Assembly: GCA_946481475.1 (NCBI GenBank)
Contig: CAMLOB010000137.1
Coordinates: 1-8,509 of the forward strand
Direction of reading: 5' to 3'
Length of the DNA stretch: 8,509 nucleotides
Source of the DNA: an uncultured Chlorobiota bacterium
GTDB lineage: Bacteria > Bacteroidota > Kapaibacteriia > OLB7
The notes under the pieces are model-generated. The model saw only the letters and a program-made list of their open reading frames with translations. It did not search any database and was not told where the DNA came from. A program made the position numbers and the translations under genes. Shown here one piece after another: positions 1 to 5,116 of the stretch (positions within the stretch are counted from its first letter, which is position 1; every line of letters starts with the position of its first letter).

Positions 1-560
1 AGCGTGGCAAAGGCGGTCCGGGAGTTGGCGAACGTGTTCATCCTGATGCCGAACCAGGCAACGGTATAACTGCCTGCGATGCCGATAAGACTGAAGATCA
101 GAATAATGGCAACCCGGTCGAACGGGAAGTCAAGGAGCACTCCGAAGTAGAGAAGAATAATCGCACCGATAAAAGCCCAGAGGATGAGGATGAATTTCCC
201 CTGATTTGTCAGGTAGGTCTTGCAGGTCTCGTAGATCAACTCGGAAACTTCGAGCATCGACTTGTGAACCGGCAGATTCCGGACGCGGGAGTACATGCCG
301 ATGCCGAACAGCAATCCCAACAAACAGATAAACAATCCACCGAGAAGGAGCGTGTGGCCGTCGGTCCCGAGAAAGTCAACCTGGTCGAGTGGTGGAAGAA
401 TGAGATTGGCTTCCCCTCCTCCGTGGTGGGTCGGTTGATCCCCCTGGGCGAAGGCAAGAGGTGAGATCATCAAACCGAACAGAATGGTCAACAGAGTCCG
501 TCCTCCGTTGAAGCGATTGCCTTGACGTTCCCCGTCAACGCGAAACCATTGGAGTCCCAT
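1..560 (-). CDS. hppA: Membrane-bound ion-pumping inorganic pyrophosphatase, N-terminal part (runs off the left edge)
   Basis: The enzyme hydrolyses pyrophosphate in the membrane and uses the energy to pump H+ or Na+. About 187 N-terminal residues of an expected 700-800 are present. After a hydrophobic leader ending LAFAQ comes EANLILPPLDQVDFLG, then membrane segment 1 (LLLGGLFICLLGLLFGIG). A conserved stretch, NLPVHKSMLEVSELIYETCK and TYLTNQGKFILILW, follows, then further hydrophobic segments and GIAGSYTVAWFGIRMNTFAN. This series is characteristic of bacterial M-PPases; the assignment is from recalled family sequence. The catalytic loops lie outside the window, so pumped ion and K+ dependence cannot be read. 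The start is uncertain. ATG at 560 is the only in-frame ATG before a stop at 573-575 but has no good ribosome site. TTG at 491 sits 10 nt after a GGAGG. The leader fits a cleavable signal peptide, as expected if the mature N-terminus is outside. Confidence 0.88.
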   Translation of the reverse strand, partial: MGLQWFRVDGERQGNRFNGGRTLLTILFGLMISPLAFAQGDQPTHHGGGEANLILPPLDQVDFLGTDGHTLLLGGLFICLLGLLFGIGMYSRVRNLPVHKSMLEVSELIYETCKTYLTNQGKFILILWAFIGAIILLYFGVLLDFPFDRVAIILIFSLIGIAGSYTVAWFGIRMNTFANSRTAFAT

Positions 561-587
561 GCAGTTGTTCCGTTAATGTTGAATATG

Positions 588-604
588 CGTGTCGTTGCGA
601 CACG
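588..604. repeat. Perfect 7-bp inverted repeat with 3-nt loop in the hppA leader
   Basis: CGTGTCG and CGACACG are separated by TTG (plus strand), 28 bp upstream of the candidate hppA ATG at 560. It could form a small RNA hairpin in the 5' leader or be an operator. A repeat this short is also expected by chance about once in a window of this size, so no function is claimed. Confidence 0.35.
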
Positions 605-714
605 AGAGATTGACTCAAGAGTTTGTTCACGGTCGGATACTGAAAACTGCGAATCTACGGTGCGGGAAGGTGTCGACAATGCGTCGGGACAAAAGAATTT
701 TTCAGTCCGTATCG

Positions 715-742
715 GCCGGATATCCGGCTCCGGAACAGCCGG
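715..742. repeat. Cluster of CCGG palindromes downstream of the thymidylyltransferase gene
   Basis: GCCGGATATCCGGC (715-728) is a perfect 14-bp palindrome that can fold as a 5-bp stem with an ATAT loop. It is followed by TCCGG-AACAG-CCGGA (729-742 region), so several alternative hairpins can form from the same CCGG units. Read on the minus strand it lies about 75-100 nt after the stop codon at 815, which suits a 3' end or RNA-stabilising structure. No uridine tract follows directly, so it is not a canonical intrinsic terminator. Confidence 0.4.
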
Positions 743-814
743 ATAAAGGAGTGTGGGAACCCTCTGTTGGAGGGAGTTGACGGGAAGAAGGAAAGAGGGG
801 GAAGCGGAGCGGAA

Positions 815-1885
815 TCACACGACTTCCACACGACTTTGCTCGCCGAGGATAAAACGTTGAACCCGGGGTTTTCCCTGGGATCGGACGATCTCCACGTCCG
901 GTCCCAGCAGGCTCCCCTCGATACGAATATCGACCTCGCGGACGACGGCCCGTTCCATCAGAATCGAATATTCCACCTCGCAACGTTCGAGCAGCGATCC
1001 GGCTCCGATCGCGCTGTAGGGACCGACATAGGAGTCGATCAGGCGGGCCCCCTTTCCGATGATCGCCGGACCCCGGATTTTGCTGGAGATCACCTCGGCC
1101 CCCTCTTCGATGATGACCGGACCGGCGATGTCGCTCCCGGAGTCGACGCTTCCGGCAATCTCCGTCCCGATCGTACTCAGTACCAGCCGGTTCGCTTCCA
1201 GCAGATCTCCCGGCAGCCCCGTGTCCTTCCACCATCCGGTGATCTCGCCGTGTCCGACCCGATAACCGTTCTTCAGCAGCCAGTCGTGGGCGTCGCTGAT
1301 CTCCAGTTCTCCCCGGCCGCTCGGACTGATGGCGTTGACCGCCTCGAAGATCGCCGGACCGTACAGATAGATGCCGCTGACCGCAAAGGGGGATTTCGGC
1401 TCGTCCGGCTTCTCGACCACGGCGACGATCTCTCCTTCCCGGTTGAACTCCGGCACACCGAAACGCTCCGGATCGCGGACCCGCGCAAGCGTCAGATAGC
1501 AGTCGACGCCACTCTCGTTGAACGCCTGAACAAATCGCTGAATCCCCCCCACGACAATGTTGTCGCCGAGATAGAAGACAAAGGGTTCCTCCCCGATAAA
1601 TTCGCGGGATACTTTCACGACGTGGGCAAGACCGAGCGGAGCCTCCTGCCAGATGTATTCCACCGTCAGACCGAACGCCTCCCCTTTTCCCAGCCAGTCG
1701 ACAACCTCCCGTCCGTTGTCGTGGCCGACGACAATGCCGACCGACTCGATCCCGGCCTCTGCAACGGCTTCGAGCGCATACTGCAGGATCGGTCTGTTGG
1801 CGACGGGAATCAGATGTTTGTTCTGCGTGTGGGTCAGCGGACGAAGCCGCGTCCCTCGTCCCCCGGCGGTTATCAGAGCTTTCAT
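815..1885 (-). CDS. rmlA: Glucose-1-phosphate thymidylyltransferase, long form (sugar-1-phosphate nucleotidyltransferase)
   Basis: This cytoplasmic enzyme joins a sugar 1-phosphate to a nucleoside triphosphate, most likely glucose 1-phosphate plus dTTP to dTDP-glucose, the first step to dTDP-deoxysugars such as rhamnose. In the 356-residue protein, the nucleotide-binding GGRGTRLRP is at 8-16, with K23 and PVANRP following. LGDN (106-109) supplies the metal-binding Asp, EKP is at 158-160, GELEISD at 192-198 and WWKDTG at 218-223. Residues about 240-345 form a left-handed beta-helix-like tail (GSDIAGPVIIEEGAEV, GPAIIGKGARL), which marks the long form known from antibiotic-sugar clusters and archaea rather than the ~290-residue RmlA. 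The start has MKALITAGG directly after it but no clear ribosome site. It lies 18 bp after the unknown gene, so it is probably last in the uvrC transcript. No other rml genes are visible; another sugar or nucleotide is possible. Confidence 0.88.
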   Translation of the reverse strand: MKALITAGGRGTRLRPLTHTQNKHLIPVANRPILQYALEAVAEAGIESVGIVVGHDNGREVVDWLGKGEAFGLTVEYIWQEAPLGLAHVVKVSREFIGEEPFVFYLGDNIVVGGIQRFVQAFNESGVDCYLTLARVRDPERFGVPEFNREGEIVAVVEKPDEPKSPFAVSGIYLYGPAIFEAVNAISPSGRGELEISDAHDWLLKNGYRVGHGEITGWWKDTGLPGDLLEANRLVLSTIGTEIAGSVDSGSDIAGPVIIEEGAEVISSKIRGPAIIGKGARLIDSYVGPYSAIGAGSLLERCEVEYSILMERAVVREVDIRIEGSLLGPDVEIVRSQGKPRVQRFILGEQSRVEVV

Positions 1886-1903
1886 TACGTCAATGATACG
1901 TGA

Positions 1904-3052
1904 CTACAGTCCGCCGAACGGGTCTTTCGAGGTAGTCCCCTCGTTCCCCTCCGGCACCTCGGTCCCCTGCGAACGGATCGCGGCAATTGCCGCCTCGGCA
2001 TCATCCCGCAGTTCGGGATAATCGAGTTCCTCGATCATCTTCAACCTGCTTTGCAACGGCTCCGGCGTACCGCCGGTCAGCATCACCACATAGCAGAACG
2101 AACGGGCGGCGGCAACGGCAATCGGATTGTCGGGAAGCTCATCGAAGCGACTCTCGAAGAATCGGGCGATGTGTCCGTAGGCGTGATCGCTCCCCATGTC
2201 GCCGAGGATTTGCAGGATGTCCTCAACCGTCTGCTGTTCCGAAGTCTTTATCAACTCCGCATTCAGTGCGTCGGCGGCCGGATCGCCGTAGACCAGCAGT
2301 TCCTGTCCGGCCCCGTAATCCCCTTCATCGACAAGCTGACGAACCAGAGCGTTGATCTCTCCGGCATCGGCCTCCACCCGCTCACGGACGAGGTGGGCAA
2401 GACGACTTTCGCTGAACTCCTCCCGCTTGAACACATCGGAAAGTTCGATCAGGGCACGCGAAAGGGAAACATCGAAGACGGTGTCATGCCACGTATGGGT
2501 TCGCACCTCAACCTCAACGGCAGTCTCTTCCCCGGCTTCAGCTTCAACTTCCGTCACAGCTTCCCCTTCCGCAACACCTTCTTCCTCACCAACAGATACC
2601 CCTTCTCCCTCGTCTCCTTCCTCCCCCTCGTCCCCATCGTCCCCCTCGTACTCTTCGTCCCCCTCATCCTCACTCCCGGTACGATACAACCCCCTCGCCT
2701 CCGCCCTCTCCCTGCGCATCGCCACCCAGACGGCATATCCCTTCAGCTCTTCTCCGGTGACCTCTTCGTGACCGATCGCCATCGGATCGCTCTCCTCGAA
2801 GGCCGTTGCCGTCAACGCAATATGGTCGACCGCAACGCTCAGAGCCGAGACATCGGGAAGTTCATGCGATCGTTCCTGATATTCTCCCTGCACGTCGTAT
2901 CCCCCCGGTCCGGCCGTCACGGTGGTATCGTAGATCAGCAGATGGGTCAGATCGTGCAGCGTCAGCTTCTCTATCTTGATAACCTTCGCCAGCAGATACC
3001 GTTCCTCGTCAAAGGCAAGGGTGATAATATCTCCTTCGTTGTACATGCGCAT
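1904..3052 (-). CDS. Unrecognised protein: beta-rich N-terminus, acidic linker, HEAT-like helical C-terminus
   Basis: I do not recognise this 382-residue protein. It has no signal peptide or membrane segment, so it is probably cytoplasmic. Residues 1-115 look strand-rich (DIITLAF, YLLAKVIKIEKL, HLLIYDTTV, GYAVWVAMRR). Residues 126-182 are a low-complexity linker almost wholly of Glu, Asp, Gly, Val and Ala. Residues 190-362 are helical, with pieces resembling HEAT or PBS-lyase repeats (DILQILGDMGSDHAYGHIARF, then NPIAVAAARSFCYVVM). That suggests an alpha-solenoid used for binding; this is inference from pattern only. The C-terminus is a short polar tail ending DPFGGL. GGGGGAAG lies directly before the first ATG. 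A second ATG at 3046, 9 nt after the G5 run, has better ribosome-site spacing and may be the true start. The gene is 22 bp after uvrC and 18 bp before rmlA, which indicates cotranscription. Confidence 0.75.
   Translation of the reverse strand: MRMYNEGDIITLAFDEERYLLAKVIKIEKLTLHDLTHLLIYDTTVTAGPGGYDVQGEYQERSHELPDVSALSVAVDHIALTATAFEESDPMAIGHEEVTGEELKGYAVWVAMRRERAEARGLYRTGSEDEGDEEYEGDDGDEGEEGDEGEGVSVGEEEGVAEGEAVTEVEAEAGEETAVEVEVRTHTWHDTVFDVSLSRALIELSDVFKREEFSESRLAHLVRERVEADAGEINALVRQLVDEGDYGAGQELLVYGDPAADALNAELIKTSEQQTVEDILQILGDMGSDHAYGHIARFFESRFDELPDNPIAVAAARSFCYVVMLTGGTPEPLQSRLKMIEELDYPELRDDAEAAIAAIRSQGTEVPEGNEGTTSKDPFGGL
2504..2677 (-). repeat. Low-complexity purine-rich tract encoding the acidic linker
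   Basis: The coding strand is almost all G and A here, built from imperfect repeats of GAG, GGG, GAC and GAA codons (Asp/Glu/Gly), grading into GAG-GCG-GTA-type Glu/Ala/Val codons. Runs such as GGGGGACGA recur. It probably grows and shrinks by slippage or unequal recombination, so its length may vary between strains. The reading frame stays open throughout. Confidence 0.7.
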
Positions 3053-3074
3053 CTTCCCCCGTTATTGATGTAGG

Positions 3075-4982
3075 TCAACCCTCTTGATCCCCCTCGCCCC
3101 CGTTCTCCGGCTCCGCTTTGCTTTCGTTTTGATGAAAATACTCAAAGACCCTCAAACCGGTCTTCTCGCCGAGATGTTCCTTCAATTCCTGAAGCCCGGC
3201 GCCGCTTGCGCCCCGCACCGAACCGAACCGTTCGAGAATCCGTTTCGCCGTCTTCCCTCCGATGCCCGGTATCTGCGTCAACTCGGTCTGCAATGACCGT
3301 TTGTCCCTGAGGGATCTGTGGAAGGTGATCGCGAAACGGTGAGCCTCGTCCCGCAGTTGCTGCAACAGCCGGAGACTGCTGGAAGATTTCGGCAACAGGA
3401 GCGTGTCGGATTGATCCGGGAAGACGATCTCTTCGAGTCGCTTGGCCAGACCGATCAGCGGGATATGCTCCAGTCCCAGTTCCTTTAACGATTCGGCTGC
3501 TGCCGAGACCTGCCCCTTTCCGCCGTCGATCACGATCAGATCCGGAAGGGCCAGCCCTTCCTTCATCACCCGCGAGTAACGGCGCGAGACGACCTCGCGC
3601 ATCGTGGCGAAATCGTCCGGTCCCTCCACACTCTTCACCTTGAACTTCCGGTACTCGCTCCGCCGTGGTTTTCCATCGACGAAGCAGACCATCGAGGAGA
3701 CCGGATCGGTTCCGTGGAAGTTGGAGTTGTCGAAGCATTCGATCCGTCGCGGAGGTTTCGTCAGTCGCAGATCCCGTTGCAGACTCTGGACCGAGCGGGG
3801 GGTCATGTCGGCCCGCTTCATCCGCTGCAGCTTCAACTCGCCGAGAAGGAGTCCGGCGTTCGCTCCGGCCATCTCCACAAGCTTCTGTTTGTCGCCGATC
3901 TTCGGAACCGTGATCCGGACCTTCCCCTCGCTCCGCCGCTCGCTGACGAACTGCTGAAGCAGGTCGAACTCCTCGCCGGGATCGATCTGCACATAGATCT
4001 CCTCCGGCACCGATTCATCCTTCACGTAATGTCCCTTGATGATGCTCTCCAGCACCTCCTCGTCGCTGCGGTGGAGAACGCCCGTGACGTAATGCTGCTG
4101 TTTGCCGACCAGACGCCCCTCCCTCACCTTCAGGATCACCGCCGCCGCGTCGTCATCTTCCCGTCTGAATCCGATGATGTCCCGATCGGTCAGGTCCTCG
4201 GTCACGACTTTCTGGCGGGCGTTGTACTCGCGGATCTTCTCCAGCCGGTCGCGGATCTTCGCCGCCTTCTCGAACATCATCCGCTCGGCATAGATCCCCA
4301 TCTCCTGTTCAAGCTCACGTTCAAGTCCGCGGGTTTTCCCCTTCAGCACCTGCACCACCTGCTCGATCATCTCACGATATTCTTCACCCGACACAAGCCC
4401 TTCGCACGGTCCCTCACACTTGCCGATGTGGTAATCCAGACAGACCTTGAACCGACCGCCGGAGATTGTTTCGGCGTTCAGATTCAGATCGCAGGAGCGG
4501 ATCGGGAAGATCGAGCGGAGCGTCTTCATCAGATAGCGGACGTATTTGCCGTCGGTGTAGGGACCGAAATAGCGGCTGCCGTCGCGAATGATCCTGCGCG
4601 TGGGAAAGACTTTCGGAAAGGGTTCGTTCGTAACCCGGATCCGGGGATAGGTCTTGTCGTCCCGCAGCATGATGTTGTAGCGGGGCTTCAGCTTCTTGAT
4701 CAGCGTGTCCTCAAGAATCAGGGCCTCGACCGCGGAGTCGGTGACGATCACTTCGACATCGGCGATCTTCGCGACCAGCGCGGTCGTCTTCGCATCGCGA
4801 GGACGTTTGTCCTGGAAGTAGGAGCGAACACGACTGCGCAGGTTCTTCGCCTTGCCGACATAGATCACCGTCCCCTCCCGGTTTCTGAACTGATAGACTC
4901 CCGGATCGGTGGGGAGTCCGTTCAGTTTTTCCTCCAGGGGAAGTCCCCCCTCCTTTTCTCTCTGTTCGTCCGCGTCGCTCAT
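3075..4982 (-). CDS. uvrC: UvrABC excinuclease subunit C
   Basis: UvrC makes the dual incisions on either side of a DNA lesion after UvrA/UvrB recognition. From ATG 4982 it is 635 residues, slightly longer than usual (~610). The GIY-YIG nuclease (3' cut) has GVY at 28-30, YVG at 41-43, KNLRSR at 46-51 and metal-binding E91. Cys164, 181, 189 and 193 match the four iron-sulfur cysteines of E. coli UvrC. The UVR motif that contacts UvrB is near 228-254. The RNase H-like domain (5' cut) has D418 (FDNS), D457, D486 (VIDGGKG) and H548, with spacing like the E. coli catalytic set. The helix-hairpin-helix IPGIGGKTAKRI begins at 571. The frame is open up to TTG 5042, but those extra 20 codons run into the terminator hairpin and have no family match, so I prefer 4982. 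No clear ribosome site precedes it. It is first in an apparent three-gene transcript. Confidence 0.97.
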   Translation of the reverse strand: MSDADEQREKEGGLPLEEKLNGLPTDPGVYQFRNREGTVIYVGKAKNLRSRVRSYFQDKRPRDAKTTALVAKIADVEVIVTDSAVEALILEDTLIKKLKPRYNIMLRDDKTYPRIRVTNEPFPKVFPTRRIIRDGSRYFGPYTDGKYVRYLMKTLRSIFPIRSCDLNLNAETISGGRFKVCLDYHIGKCEGPCEGLVSGEEYREMIEQVVQVLKGKTRGLERELEQEMGIYAERMMFEKAAKIRDRLEKIREYNARQKVVTEDLTDRDIIGFRREDDDAAAVILKVREGRLVGKQQHYVTGVLHRSDEEVLESIIKGHYVKDESVPEEIYVQIDPGEEFDLLQQFVSERRSEGKVRITVPKIGDKQKLVEMAGANAGLLLGELKLQRMKRADMTPRSVQSLQRDLRLTKPPRRIECFDNSNFHGTDPVSSMVCFVDGKPRRSEYRKFKVKSVEGPDDFATMREVVSRRYSRVMKEGLALPDLIVIDGGKGQVSAAAESLKELGLEHIPLIGLAKRLEEIVFPDQSDTLLLPKSSSSLRLLQQLRDEAHRFAITFHRSLRDKRSLQTELTQIPGIGGKTAKRILERFGSVRGASGAGLQELKEHLGEKTGLRVFEYFHQNESKAEPENGGEGDQEG

Positions 4983-5024
4983 CGACAATGGTTGTGTTGT
5001 TCTCGTACTGGAAGTCGGAAAACA

Positions 5025-5071
5025 TACAAAAAAGGGCCGCAACGATTGATCGACTATCGTTGCGGCCCTTT
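5025..5071 (-). terminator. Intrinsic terminator after the DUF4397 surface-protein gene
   Basis: A perfect 16-bp stem (AAAGGGCCGCAACGAT with its exact complement, 5031-5046 and 5056-5071) closes a 9-nt loop. On the minus strand it is followed by T6 and then GTATGTTTT. It starts 45 bp after the stop codon at 5117 and lies between that gene and uvrC, separating the two transcripts. The plus strand also gives TTTCTTTC after the stem, so weak activity in the other direction is possible, but no plus-strand gene needs it. Confidence 0.93.
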
Positions 5072-5116
5072 CTTTCCTCGCAATAATTGCGGAAGACAGG
5101 CAGACGGATCCCCGAC

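Larger units (their letters stand above)
561..814. other. Non-coding stretch between the thymidylyltransferase gene and hppA
   Basis: No convincing gene is present in these 254 bases. They hold short inverted repeats: CCCTC/GAGGG with a 5-nt loop near 754-768, a CCGG-rich group at 715-742 and CGTGTCG/CGACACG at 588-604. Transcription of the upstream gene should end here and hppA expression probably starts here. However, I see no hairpin directly followed by a T-run on the minus strand. The best sigma70-like pair read on the minus strand is TTGTCG, 16 nt, TAGATT, which matches consensus at only 4 of 6 positions in each box, so I do not call a promoter. Confidence 0.6.

Noticed and set aside
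488..679. Small minus-strand frame of 63 codons whose TGA overlaps the candidate TTG start of hppA
   Set aside because: The overlap suggested translational coupling, but the peptide has no domain, no membrane segment and no ribosome site, and it runs through the inverted repeat at 588-604.
767..1903. Long plus-strand open frame (378 codons)
   Set aside because: It lies antisense to the thymidylyltransferase gene, whose motifs are unmistakable. The plus-strand translation has no family features and reflects GC-rich codon bias.
4983..5042. N-terminal extension of UvrC from TTG 5042
   Set aside because: The first codons lie within the terminator stem and the T-run, and the translated sequence matches nothing known in UvrC.
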